Positions 6,580-13,801 of a stretch of 16,575 nucleotides of DNA are shown one piece after another (within the stretch, counting starts at the first letter, position 1; every line of letters starts with the position of its first letter). The stretch lies in NCBI GenBank assembly GCA_017540385.1, contig JAFYBD010000297.1, positions 1-16,575 of the forward strand. The letters are read 5' to 3'. Origin of the DNA: Lentisphaeria bacterium (GTDB lineage Bacteria; Verrucomicrobiota; Lentisphaeria; Victivallales; UBA1829). The notes below the pieces were generated by a model that ran no database searches, was not told where the DNA came from, and worked only from the letters and a program-made list of their open reading frames with translations. The position numbers and the translations under genes were made by a program.

Positions 6580-7818
6580 ATGAGGACTGCTCAAATCATC
6601 CGCCGTTTCGCCTTCGCCGAATGGGGAAGTACGGAATCGGTCGTCTGGAATATCGCCAGGACGCTTCAGAAAAACGGCGATCCCGCCGAGATTTTCGCAA
6701 CGGATGCTCTTTCCCGCGTGAAGGACGAGGTCCACACCTCCGTTCCCATTCACCGGCTCCCCTACCGTTATCCGGTCTTCCCGCTCTCCAAGGACAAGGC
6801 GCGTCTGCTCGACCGCAAGGGCGGCGATCCCGTCGTTCCCGGTCTCGTGAAGGCCATCCGCAAAGGCGAATTCGACCTGATTCACTGCCACTCCTTCGGG
6901 CGTATGGCTGCCGCCGCCAGGACTGCCGCTTCCCAGATGCGCATCCCCTGCGTCATGACCATGCCGGGCGGACACTTCGATCCTCCCCCGCCGCTGGAGA
7001 TCCAGAAGAAATATCAGCCTCTGAAGGGCTTGTTCCGCTACGGCGATTTCTTCGACCGTCTGATGGGGCGCACGGCCGATCCATTCAAGGCGGCCAGCGG
7101 CATCGTCTGCACCTCGGAGTCCGACCTCGCCCGCGCGAAGGAAGTGTATCCCGGCAAGCCCGTCGTCCGCATCCCGAACGGCGTGGATTACGGTGCATTC
7201 CACGAGTACACCGGCAGCGATTTCCGCAAGCAGGTCGGCATCCGCATGGACCGGAAGATACTCCTCTGCCTCTCCGCCATTGACTACCGCAAAAACCAGC
7301 TCGTCCTGCCCGAGGTCCTCGCGCTTCTGGGCGAACCCTGGCATCTCGTCTTCATCGGCTCCCCGATCGAGGACTGGTACGTGGAGAAGCTCCGCGAGAA
7401 GATCCACCTCATGAGCCTCTCGGGCCGCGTGACCATGATCAACGGCGTCCCGCCCGATTCCTCCCTCATTTACGCGGCCTATCACGCCGCCTCAGCCGTC
7501 CTGCTCCCCTCTCTCCGCGAATCGTTCGGCTCCGTGGTCCTGGAGGCGTGGAGTGCCGGCGTCCCGATGATCGCCGCTCCCACCGGCGGACTCAAGGCGC
7601 TCATCCGCGACGGCGAGACCGGTTTCTTCGCTCCCGCCGAGGGCGCGCCCGAGGAATGGGCCGAAATCGTCCGCAGGCTCGACGCCGACCCGGATTTGCG
7701 CGCCCGCGTGATCGAGGAGAGCGACCGCGAAGTCCGCGCCAACTACACCAGCGAGATCTCCACCGCCAGACTCAAGGAGTTCTACGAGGAGGTCCAGCGT
7801 CTCTCCAAACGCAGGTGA
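6580..7818 (+). CDS. GT4-family glycosyltransferase
   Basis: A 412-residue GT-B fold enzyme of the GT4 type, which transfers a sugar from an activated donor with retention. The N-terminal acceptor lobe includes FDLIHCHSFGR (98-108). RIPNGVD (197-203) marks the hinge. The donor lobe contains LCLSAIDYRKNQ (229-240) and the E-x7-E motif E314 to E322 in ESFGSVVLEAWSAGVP, then GGLKALIRDGETGFF. The length is normal and the gene looks intact. The ATG at 6580 has no clear Shine-Dalgarno. A hairpin terminator follows 29 bases after the stop, so it probably ends its own transcript. Acceptor and sugar cannot be read; polysaccharide, lipid or protein glycosylation are all possible. Confidence 0.92.
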   Translation: MRTAQIIRRFAFAEWGSTESVVWNIARTLQKNGDPAEIFATDALSRVKDEVHTSVPIHRLPYRYPVFPLSKDKARLLDRKGGDPVVPGLVKAIRKGEFDLIHCHSFGRMAAAARTAASQMRIPCVMTMPGGHFDPPPPLEIQKKYQPLKGLFRYGDFFDRLMGRTADPFKAASGIVCTSESDLARAKEVYPGKPVVRIPNGVDYGAFHEYTGSDFRKQVGIRMDRKILLCLSAIDYRKNQLVLPEVLALLGEPWHLVFIGSPIEDWYVEKLREKIHLMSLSGRVTMINGVPPDSSLIYAAYHAASAVLLPSLRESFGSVVLEAWSAGVPMIAAPTGGLKALIRDGETGFFAPAEGAPEEWAEIVRRLDADPDLRARVIEESDREVRANYTSEISTARLKEFYEEVQRLSKRR

Positions 7819-7847
7819 GCTTTCCCCATTTGTCCTGAAAACGATTT

Positions 7848-7881
7848 GCCCGCCTTGCCTCCGGCTCGGCGGGCTTCTTTT
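7848..7881 (+). terminator. Rho-independent terminator after the GT4 gene
   Basis: GCCCGCC (7848-7854) pairs perfectly with GGCGGGC (7868-7874), a seven-base GC stem, followed by TTCTTTT. A short inner GCC/GGC stem can close the loop. It lies between convergent genes and might weakly serve the LexA-like gene from the other side. Confidence 0.75.
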
Positions 7882-7900
7882 CGGTGGTTCCGGGGGCGCG

Positions 7901-8491
7901 TCACGGACGCGCGATGCGCCGCTGCAATCCGACGACCACGCCCTTGAACTGCGTCGCGTCCGGCATGGTCCCGTTCACGATCGCGTCTTTCGCCTGTTTC
8001 AGGATTTCGCGCCCGTTCTCCTCGGCCACCACGATGTCCTCGCTCCCGATGTTCCCCGGATTGCTCTTCACGATCAGGATGTCGCCGTCGAAGATGCCGT
8101 TCGCCGTGAAATCCGATCCCTTCACGTGGACCGCGTAGAGGTCTTCCTTGCCCGTGCTGTCCAGCAGCTGTCCCACGTCGCAGACCAGCGCCTTCTCCCC
8201 GGCGTCGGCGGCCGCGGCGTTTCCCCCGCCGACCTGGTGGAACGGGATCGACTGGACGCCGGCCGGGAATCTCGTGCGCTTCTTCGGATGCGACAGGCTG
8301 ATGCTTCTGGCCTTGGAGCTGCGCGTGAGGTACGACTTCTTCTGCAGGGCCCGGATGTGCGCGAACACGGTCGAGGTCTTGATGTGGAAATGCTCCGCGA
8401 TCTCGTAGATGGTCGGCGCCATTTCCTGTGTCGTCATGAATTCGTTGATGAATTCGATGATGTTTTTCTGCTTCTGGGTGAGGCCTTTCAT
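7901..8491 (-). CDS. lexA: LexA-family repressor with altered autocleavage site
   Basis: A 196-residue protein. Residues 1-66 match the LexA winged-helix domain: LTQKQKNIIEFINEFM, then helix-turn-helix APTIYEIAEHFHIKTSTVFAHI (25-46). Residues about 80-195 match the S24 peptidase-like domain. In LexA the catalytic Ser sits in VKGDSM or SGMSM before xxxGIxDGD; here that place reads VKGSDFTANGIFDGD, so the catalytic position is D127 with Ser126 one residue early. The catalytic Lys appears kept (K165). The Ala-Gly cleavage site is replaced by VGGGN (87-91). It may therefore be unable to self-cleave after DNA damage. The start at 8491 is fixed by a strong AGGAGGG site (8497-8503); an upstream in-frame start at 8569 would run over it. 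It is divergent from the FGE-M6 gene and may control it. Orthology to the SOS LexA is not proven. Confidence 0.85.
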   Translation of the reverse strand: MKGLTQKQKNIIEFINEFMTTQEMAPTIYEIAEHFHIKTSTVFAHIRALQKKSYLTRSSKARSISLSHPKKRTRFPAGVQSIPFHQVGGGNAAAADAGEKALVCDVGQLLDSTGKEDLYAVHVKGSDFTANGIFDGDILIVKSNPGNIGSEDIVVAEENGREILKQAKDAIVNGTMPDATQFKGVVVGLQRRIARP

Positions 8492-8496
8492 GTGAT

Positions 8497-8503
8497 CCCT
8501 CCT
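8497..8503 (-). promoter_or_regulatory. Strong Shine-Dalgarno that fixes the LexA-like start
   Basis: AGGAGGG on the minus strand, five bases before the ATG at 8491. It decides against the longer ORF opening at 8569. Confidence 0.8.
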
Positions 8504-8582
8504 GTTTTTGGTTGGCCTGGGGCCCGATCCCCGTCCCCCTTCCGGATACGGCGGGACCCCTTTTCCCAATACTTTAATTCAC

Positions 8583-8615
8583 CGCGCAGTTTTTTCCACC
8601 GTTTTTTCCTGCGCG
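8583..8615. repeat. Inverted repeat enclosing a tandem 9-mer, lexA-side leader
   Basis: CGCGCAG (8583-8589) and CTGCGCG (8609-8615) are perfect seven-base inverted arms. Overlapping the left arm and filling the spacer, GTTTTTTCC occurs twice (8589-8597 and 8601-8609) with a 12-base period. It lies about 90 bases upstream of the LexA-like start, where its own operator would be expected. Confidence 0.5.
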
Positions 8616-8618
8616 CAT

Positions 8619-8634
8619 CGCGGTTTCTTCCGCG
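8619..8634. repeat. Operator-like palindrome, copy 1 of 14-base repeat
   Basis: CGCGGTTTCTTCCGCG is palindromic at its ends (CGCGG, six bases, CCGCG). Its first 14 bases recur exactly at 8671-8684, 52 bases away, about five helical turns. Both copies lie between the divergent LexA-like and FGE-M6 genes. Confidence 0.5.
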
Positions 8635-8670
8635 AAAACCATCCGGCGGTTCCCCTGTCCGGTTTTGGTG

Positions 8671-8684
8671 CGCGGTTTCTTCCG
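8671..8684. repeat. Operator-like 14-base repeat, copy 2
   Basis: CGCGGTTTCTTCCG, identical to 8619-8632. The right arm is not completed here (GT follows instead of CG). It lies 70 bases upstream of the -35 element of the FGE-M6 promoter. Confidence 0.5.
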
Positions 8685-8754
8685 GTTTCGCGGGCTCTGG
8701 GACCCTGCCCGGAGACCCGCGCCTTTTCCGTCCCGTTTTTACCACGATTCCCGC

Positions 8755-8783
8755 TTGACAAAACTCCGCCCCGATGCTATAAT
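8755..8783 (+). promoter_or_regulatory. Consensus sigma-70 promoter of the FGE-M6 gene
   Basis: A perfect TTGACA (8755-8760), a 17-base spacer and a perfect TATAAT (8778-8783), with a TG at the extended -10 position (8775-8776). Such a full match in a GC-rich genome is very unlikely by chance. It implies a leader of about 45 bases and rules out the longer ORF that opens upstream of it. Confidence 0.88.
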
Positions 8784-8834
8784 ATATCTTCCGGTTCCCC
8801 CTCGAATCCCTTTTACCGACAAGGCTTCGCCGAA

Positions 8835-11072
8835 ATGACGACTCTCTCCGCTCCCGTGTTCTCCCGTGAGACTCTGCTCACCTGCTGTCTCTGCGTCGTC
8901 ATGTTCTTCTTCGCCTCCTGCTCTACGCTCGCGGTCACCCCGATCTACGAGCACAAAAAAGGCGAGCTCCCGTCCATCCGCTTCATGCTCCCCGGCGAGC
9001 TCCCGCTCGAACTCGTCACGCTCCCCGCCGGATCCATCGCCATGCAGGTGAACCGCGCGCCCGCCCGGGGCGAGAAGACCGACAAGGACGGCCGCGTCAT
9101 CTATACCTTCGCGGAGAACGCTCTTTCCGTCGGGAAGTTCGAGGTCACGCAGGCGCAGTGGCGGGCCGTCATGGGGACCGCCCAGACCGAACTCTCCGCC
9201 GCGGCCCGGCCCGGAGGCAGACTTTTCGGCGTCGGTCCCTCGCTGCCGGTCTACGACGTTTCCGCGAAACAGGCCCTCGAATTCTGCCGCCGCCTCAACA
9301 ATTCCCTGCCGTCGTCGTTCCGCTACCGGTTCACGCTCCCGAACGAGGCCGAATGGGAGTACGCCTGCCGCGCAGGGACCACGACCGAACTGAACAGCGG
9401 CCGCGACCTCCGCGCCAGGAATCACATCTCCGCCGCTCTCAACGACCTCGCCTGGTACCGCGGCAACTCGCTCATTCCCGAGCCGACCGTTTCCGCCGCC
9501 GGTCTCAGGAAGCCCAATGCCTGGGGCCTCTACGACATGCACGGGAACGTGCAGGAACTCTGCCTGGACTGGTTCATGCGCGACTTCTCCGCCGCCTACG
9601 CCGGCGACCTCTCCGCGCGCCGCGGAGGCTCCTGGCATGACAACGCCGAGAACTGCACGTCGGCTTCGAGCGAGCCCGTGGACGCGTCCGTCCCGGTTTT
9701 CGACGCCGGGTTCCGCGTGGCCCTGAAACCCCTCGCCGACATCCCGAAAAACGCCCCGGCCTACGCCAGGACCCCGCTTCACCCGGACACGATCACCGGC
9801 CTCGCCGTCCTCATCAGGTTCCCCGACGATCCCGACGACCTCATCATCCCGAAGGAGAAGGTCGAGTTCTTCCTGAACGAGCGCAACTATCGCGGCTACG
9901 GCAATTCCTGTTCCGTCTTCGATTTCGTGGACAACCAGTCCTACGGCCGCTGCCGCCTGAAATACCTCGTCTCCGACTACGTCGTGGCCGACCACGAACG
10001 CTCCTACTATCAGCAGGCGCTGAACTACCGCGGAGCCGACATGCTCATCAAGGAGGCCATGGCGAAGCTCCCGCGCGAGTTCGACCTCTCCTCCGTCTCG
10101 CAGGAGCCGGACGGCACGATCCGTTCCGCCTGCGTCCTCTATTCGCGGAACAGCTCGTTCGACGGTCTCTGGCCCCAGGCGCACTGGTTCACGCCCATGG
10201 ATCAGATACGCCTGCCCGGCGGTCTCCACAGCATGCAGGTCCTGATCTGCGGCATTCAGGACAGCCCCACCGTGAGCATCCTGATCCACGAGATCATGCA
10301 CCAGACGTTCGACATCCTCGACTATGTCGACTACGGCGAGAAGAGCGACAAGACCCCCGCCGCCGAACAGAAAGTCTCTCACGGCCTCGGCAATCACTGC
10401 ATCATGGGCATCGGCATGTACGACCGCCTGACCGGGCTCCAGACCAACCCGACCGCCCTCGCCGGACCGTTCCGCTTCCGCCTGGGCTGGCTCCGCGCCC
10501 TCCCGCTCCCCGCTTCCGGCAAAGTCCGCATCCCCGCCACCAGCGAATACGGCTACATCTACCGCAATCCAGCGAACCCGGACGAGTATTTCCTCCTTGA
10601 GAACCGCAACGCCGAAACGTCGTTCTACCGCGCGCTCCCCTCGCACGGACTCGCGATCTGGCACGTCGACGACGCCGTGACCGACTGCGAGGAGGACGAG
10701 GAGATGACCCTCGAGAAGCATTACGAGATTTCCCTCGAACAGGCAGGCGGAGTCCCCCTGCTCGAAAAGACCTGCCCAGGCACCTTCGGCCACCTCCCCC
10801 ACGGGCGCGACTGCAACGGCATCGCCACGGATTATTTCTACCCCCCGAACCGCGTCGTCTTCAACGATTCCAGCAAGCCGGACAGCCGCTGGTGGGACGG
10901 TTCCCCCTCCGGACTGGAGATATCCAACATCGAAGTCGACGGCCGCGACCTCATCCTGACCATCGGGCCCGACCCGAATGTGAAACGCGCGATCGCGCCA
11001 TCAAATTCCGGCCGCGCAAGGGGAAACAATACCCGGCAGGCCTCCCCGGGCAGCGGCCGCAACAACCGCTGA
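8835..11072 (+). CDS. Lipoprotein fusing an FGE/SUMF1-like domain to an M6 metallopeptidase
   Basis: A 745-residue protein. The ORF is open from 8508, but the promoter at 8755-8783 lies inside that stretch, so the first ATG after it (8835) is chosen; its Shine-Dalgarno is weak. Residues 1-29 form a signal peptide ending F-A-S-C (C29), a probable lipobox. Residues about 56-298 match formylglycine-generating-enzyme-like domains: KFEVTQAQWRAVMG, LPNEAEWEYACRAGTTT, WGLYDMHGNVQELCLDW, RRGGSW and GFRVAL. Residues about 318-712 match M6 peptidases: VFDFVDNQSYGRCRLKYLVSDY, zinc motif HEIMH (485-489, Glu486 catalytic), NHCIMG and YFLLENRN through GLAIWHVD. Of the two FGE cysteine positions only C274 remains; the other is D269. 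It should act as a surface or periplasmic protease with the FGE-like part as binding module. The Arg/Asn-rich C-terminus looks disordered. Confidence 0.88.
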   Translation: MTTLSAPVFSRETLLTCCLCVVMFFFASCSTLAVTPIYEHKKGELPSIRFMLPGELPLELVTLPAGSIAMQVNRAPARGEKTDKDGRVIYTFAENALSVGKFEVTQAQWRAVMGTAQTELSAAARPGGRLFGVGPSLPVYDVSAKQALEFCRRLNNSLPSSFRYRFTLPNEAEWEYACRAGTTTELNSGRDLRARNHISAALNDLAWYRGNSLIPEPTVSAAGLRKPNAWGLYDMHGNVQELCLDWFMRDFSAAYAGDLSARRGGSWHDNAENCTSASSEPVDASVPVFDAGFRVALKPLADIPKNAPAYARTPLHPDTITGLAVLIRFPDDPDDLIIPKEKVEFFLNERNYRGYGNSCSVFDFVDNQSYGRCRLKYLVSDYVVADHERSYYQQALNYRGADMLIKEAMAKLPREFDLSSVSQEPDGTIRSACVLYSRNSSFDGLWPQAHWFTPMDQIRLPGGLHSMQVLICGIQDSPTVSILIHEIMHQTFDILDYVDYGEKSDKTPAAEQKVSHGLGNHCIMGIGMYDRLTGLQTNPTALAGPFRFRLGWLRALPLPASGKVRIPATSEYGYIYRNPANPDEYFLLENRNAETSFYRALPSHGLAIWHVDDAVTDCEEDEEMTLEKHYEISLEQAGGVPLLEKTCPGTFGHLPHGRDCNGIATDYFYPPNRVVFNDSSKPDSRWWDGSPSGLEISNIEVDGRDLILTIGPDPNVKRAIAPSNSGRARGNNTRQASPGSGRNNR

Positions 11073-11099
11073 GTCCGGTTTGATCCCGGGCCGTTTTTT
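11054..11099. terminator. Putative terminator between convergent genes
   Basis: CGGCC (11054-11058) can pair with GGCCG (11089-11093), and AACCG (11064-11068) with CGGTT (11076-11080) inside it; TTTTTT follows (11094-11099). The structure is branched and overlaps the end of the M6 gene, so the call rests mainly on the T-run and position. Confidence 0.4.
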
Positions 11100-11101
11100 G
11101 C

Positions 11102-12874
11102 TCAGTCCAGCGTCGACGGGATCACGTCCAGCGCCAGGAACGTCCGGTCGTCCGGCCGGATTTTGACCACGGTCCCGGCGTGCAGCCCCGGCGTTTCGTT
11201 CAGCGTCTCCAGCCCGGCGTCGGTGATCGTCCCGAAATACGGCGTCGAGGCCGACAGCACCAGGGAGAACCGTTTCACGCCGTTCGCACGCAGGACCCGG
11301 ATGGCCTCCGGGATGTCCGAATCCTCCTCGATCATCAGGATCGTCCGTTCGCGCGCCAGACGCGGCGTCATTTCCGGCAGGAAGAAGACGTCGGTCACGA
11401 TCACTTCTTCCGATGCTTTCGCGAGCGCGCGTTCGGTCGCGTCCGCCGCGTACGCCTGCACGAACAGCGCTTTCTCCCCGGCCAGCAGGAACAGCACGGC
11501 CGCGACCACGGTCAGGGCCGCTTCCGCGCGGTGGTTCCGCCGGAGCAGGCCGAGTCGTTCAAAACCTCTCCAGCTCAGGAGAAACAGCAGCCCTGCGACC
11601 GGCAGGAAGTGCCGCGCCCCCCAGATCACGCCGATGTCCGTCTGCGTCAGGATCGCAGGCACGACCAGGCAGTACAGCCCGGCGAACACCGCCCCGGCGC
11701 GTTCCATGGTCCGCCCCGACGCGATCTGATCCCGCCATGTGAGGTAAAACCCCGCGAACATCGGGCACGTCGCGACCAGGCCCACGTTCAGCCCGGCATA
11801 ACGGATCATGTCGCGGCTGAAGAGCAGTCCCGCGAACATCGCGAACCATCCGCACAGCCCCAGCCACAGCAGGACGCGTTTCGTCCGCGCGAACCCCCTC
11901 AGGGCTCCCGCGAACGGCAGCAGCGCGACCGGGATCATCGGCACGAACCGCATCCAGTTCGCCGGGCCCCACGCCTCGAACCGGAACCAGTACATCCCGT
12001 AGCCCTTCAGGACTCTCCGCGCGAGCGAAGCCGTGCTCCACGCGGCCGCGCCGTCGGCATTGTGCGAATAATACAGCGCCCCGTGCAGGCCCAGGATATG
12101 GCCGTACCGCCAGTAATTCATCGCGCACAGCGGCAAACCGGCCGCGGCCGCTCCGGCGATCAGACCGGGAGCCCATTTCCGCATGCCTTTCCAGTCGCGG
12201 ATCGCCCCCGTGACCGCGCCCAGGACCAGGATCAGGCCACATTCCTCGCGCAGCCACACGCCCAGCCCCAGCGCCAGCCCGGCTGCAAAGAACTGTTGTT
12301 TCACCGCGAAATACATCCCCGTGGCCGCAAACGCCGTCCCGAGCGTCATTTCCCACACGGTCCCGCCGTAGAAAAGAAACGGCGCGGAGACGAGCGCCAG
12401 CGCCGTCAGCATCGTCCGCAATCGTCCCGGATATCCCGCGGCCTCCAGCGTCGCCAGGAAAAACCACATCGTCGCCAGCACCCCCAGGATCGGCAGCACC
12501 AGCCAGCCGCGGTCGCCGAACGCCCGGTAAATCGGCGTCTGCAGGTACGGGAAGACGTCCGGCAGCACGGACCGCACGGTCCCGTCCGGCGCCTGCTGGA
12601 AATGGAATGTCCCCGGGAAAAACTTTTTTTCTCCGAACGGCGGTTTCAGCGCGCTCGTCCCGTCCTGTGCGATCGCCTGCGTCACGATGATTTTGTTGCC
12701 GTTGTCGGTGATCCACACCGGGGCGTCCGGCAGCAGCACGGCCTGAAGCGCCAGGAATCCCGCGACCGCCAGAAATGCGATCAGCGTCTTCTTTCGCCGG
12801 TTCCGCTTCGGCGCGTCGTCGCCCGGATCGTTAATGCCGGATGATCCATTTTCCGTTTTTGGCAGCTCTTTCAC
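11102..12874 (-). CDS. Polytopic membrane protein, GT-C glycosyltransferase-like
   Basis: About 590 residues with roughly 12-13 hydrophobic helices and a soluble C-terminal domain of about 110 residues. After the first helix, a loop reads PVWITDNGNKIIVTQAI; an acidic residue in this loop is typical of GT-C enzymes, which use lipid-phosphate sugars. A later GVWLREECGLILVLG resembles the Arg-Glu step between helices seen in that superfamily. The frame is open to a TTG at 12943, but the codons between 12943 and 12874 (CGA, CAA, TGT, AGA, GTA) are unlike those of the neighbouring genes, so I start at the GTG at 12874, with AAAGG about 11 bases upstream. This start is uncertain. No close family is recognised; a flippase or other polytopic envelope protein is possible. 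Confidence 0.8.
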   Translation of the reverse strand: MKELPKTENGSSGINDPGDDAPKRNRRKKTLIAFLAVAGFLALQAVLLPDAPVWITDNGNKIIVTQAIAQDGTSALKPPFGEKKFFPGTFHFQQAPDGTVRSVLPDVFPYLQTPIYRAFGDRGWLVLPILGVLATMWFFLATLEAAGYPGRLRTMLTALALVSAPFLFYGGTVWEMTLGTAFAATGMYFAVKQQFFAAGLALGLGVWLREECGLILVLGAVTGAIRDWKGMRKWAPGLIAGAAAAGLPLCAMNYWRYGHILGLHGALYYSHNADGAAAWSTASLARRVLKGYGMYWFRFEAWGPANWMRFVPMIPVALLPFAGALRGFARTKRVLLWLGLCGWFAMFAGLLFSRDMIRYAGLNVGLVATCPMFAGFYLTWRDQIASGRTMERAGAVFAGLYCLVVPAILTQTDIGVIWGARHFLPVAGLLFLLSWRGFERLGLLRRNHRAEAALTVVAAVLFLLAGEKALFVQAYAADATERALAKASEEVIVTDVFFLPEMTPRLARERTILMIEEDSDIPEAIRVLRANGVKRFSLVLSASTPYFGTITDAGLETLNETPGLHAGTVVKIRPDDRTFLALDVIPSTLD

Positions 12875-12955
12875 GAGACAGAATACCTTTCTGCCGGAGT
12901 CGATCAGGATGGTGACGATCGCCGTACATTGTCGCTCCGACAAGACCTTCGGCGG

Positions 12956-13003
12956 TTATTTCCGCTGATCTTTTTTCTCCGGCTTGTCGGGAAGTCGTTT
13001 CAT
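12956..13003 (-). CDS. Possible 15-residue leader peptide upstream of the GT-C-like gene
   Basis: ATG at 13003 opens MKRLPDKPEKKDQRK and stops at 12956. It has a better Shine-Dalgarno (AGGAG, nine bases upstream) than the membrane-protein gene that follows 81 bases later, and it lies just after a good minus-strand promoter. The peptide is highly charged, with seven Lys/Arg. It could be a leader controlling the next gene, a real small protein, or a chance ORF. Confidence 0.35.
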   Translation of the reverse strand: MKRLPDKPEKKDQRK

Positions 13004-13034
13004 GATCGTTGTCTCCTGTTGCTTATCTCGTATA

Positions 13035-13063
13035 ATAATACACCCGTGAGCCCGAATATGCAA
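13035..13063 (-). promoter_or_regulatory. Promoter of the leader ORF and GT-C-like gene
   Basis: On the minus strand TTGCAT (13058-13063), a 17-base spacer and TATTAT (13035-13040). The predicted RNA start falls about 25 bases before the leader ATG at 13003. The same bases also contain TATAAT on the plus strand (13031-13036), but with a poorer -35. Confidence 0.6.
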
Positions 13064-13161
13064 GCCGGAATCGGAACAAATCGGCGGAAATCCTGCGGAG
13101 ACGGCAGTTCGCTGTCCATGATCGTTCAATCTATTTCATTTTGAACTCAGTCACTTTCAAC

Positions 13162-13188
13162 TCGCATAAATAATACAGAAAAATGCGA
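13162..13188. repeat. Operator-like inverted repeat before the candidate promoter
   Basis: TCGCAT (13162-13167) and ATGCGA (13183-13188) are perfect six-base arms 15 bases apart, ending eight bases before the candidate -35 box. It could be a regulator site; a chance match is possible. Confidence 0.3.
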
Positions 13189-13196
13189 TTACCGGC

Positions 13197-13224
13197 TTGA
13201 CTTTTTCGCGGGAGGGTGTAAGTT
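13197..13224 (+). promoter_or_regulatory. Candidate promoter toward the AIDA-repeat gene
   Basis: TTGACT (13197-13202), a 16-base spacer, TAAGTT (13219-13224). The -35 is five of six to consensus. It is the best plus-strand candidate in the gap but lies far from the gene. Confidence 0.4.
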
Positions 13225-13599
13225 ACCTGTTGGAACCGGGAGTCCGTTGTAGCGGGCCTCGGTATCCGAGCTCATTTCATCGTATATTTCAGCAAAAGAA
13301 ATCGTAAACCGACCAAGTTTCAACCTCAAAAACTTTTGCCGCTGAATCGAAATATGCCAGCAAGGGATCAGTGTGTCTTCAGACTTGCTGGGCGCTTCTC
13401 TGTCGTTCAGTGGCAGGTTCTTGGTCGGACCTACGATTTCACGTATGGGAATCGTCCGGCTTTTTTGTTTTCGGGTGGTTCCTCAAAACGAACTCGAACG
13501 ACCTCATTCACCCTCAAATAACCGAAACCAACCTCAACAAAAAACCAGCTAACCGGCGAGATAAAACTCGAAAGCTCGCAAAAATATCGAAAAAAGTTT

Positions 13600-13619
13600 G
13601 GTTTTCCACTAAGAAAACC
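13600..13619. other. Perfect hairpin in the low-GC spacer
   Basis: GGTTTTC (13600-13606) pairs with GAAAACC (13613-13619) across a six-base loop, then GGCTTTTG. The four-base T-run is short for a terminator. It could end a short transcript from the upstream promoter or shape the AIDA gene leader. Confidence 0.4.
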
Positions 13620-13801
13620 GGCTTTTGAACGTCGAATCAGTAGATAATCGTCGAAACACACCAACCTCACATAACCCGCAAGCAGGAACAGTTCCCCTCA
13701 GATCGGGCCGCATCAACCGAAACGATCCACGCAGCGCCCGGGAGCCCTGAGCAACGAAACAGCGATGCGCCGGAATCCGTCCGGCAAGCAAGGAGTACAT
13801 C

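Larger units (their letters stand above)
13064..13801. other. Long low-GC divergent spacer upstream of the AIDA-repeat gene
   Basis: With the leader region this makes an 858-base gap between divergent genes, the least GC-rich part of the window up to about 13700. Short ORFs (for example 13371-13628 plus and 13431-13670 minus) have foreign-looking codon use, no good ribosome site and no recognisable motif, and are not called. It contains one candidate plus-strand promoter, an inverted repeat before it and a hairpin near 13610. If that promoter serves the AIDA gene, the leader would be about 570 bases. No tRNA, CRISPR or insertion sequence was recognised. Confidence 0.6.

Noticed and set aside
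8508..8834. N-terminal extension of the FGE-M6 protein
   Set aside because: The consensus promoter lies within it and the signal peptide begins at 8835.
8739..10802. A 687-residue minus-strand frame
   Set aside because: Antisense to the FGE-M6 gene and running over its consensus promoter; low-complexity Gly/Val/Glu-rich sequence.
11180..12844. A 554-residue plus-strand frame
   Set aside because: Antisense of the polytopic membrane protein; Gln/Arg/Pro-rich with no recognisable domain.
13031..13036. Plus-strand TATAAT as a promoter toward the AIDA gene
   Set aside because: Its -35 partner (TTGTCT, 16 bases) is poorer than the minus-strand reading of the same region, and it lies over 750 bases from the gene.
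13371..13628. An 85-residue ORF in the low-GC spacer
   Set aside because: No ribosome site, codon use unlike the genome, overlapping ORFs on both strands, and a hairpin inside its 3' end.
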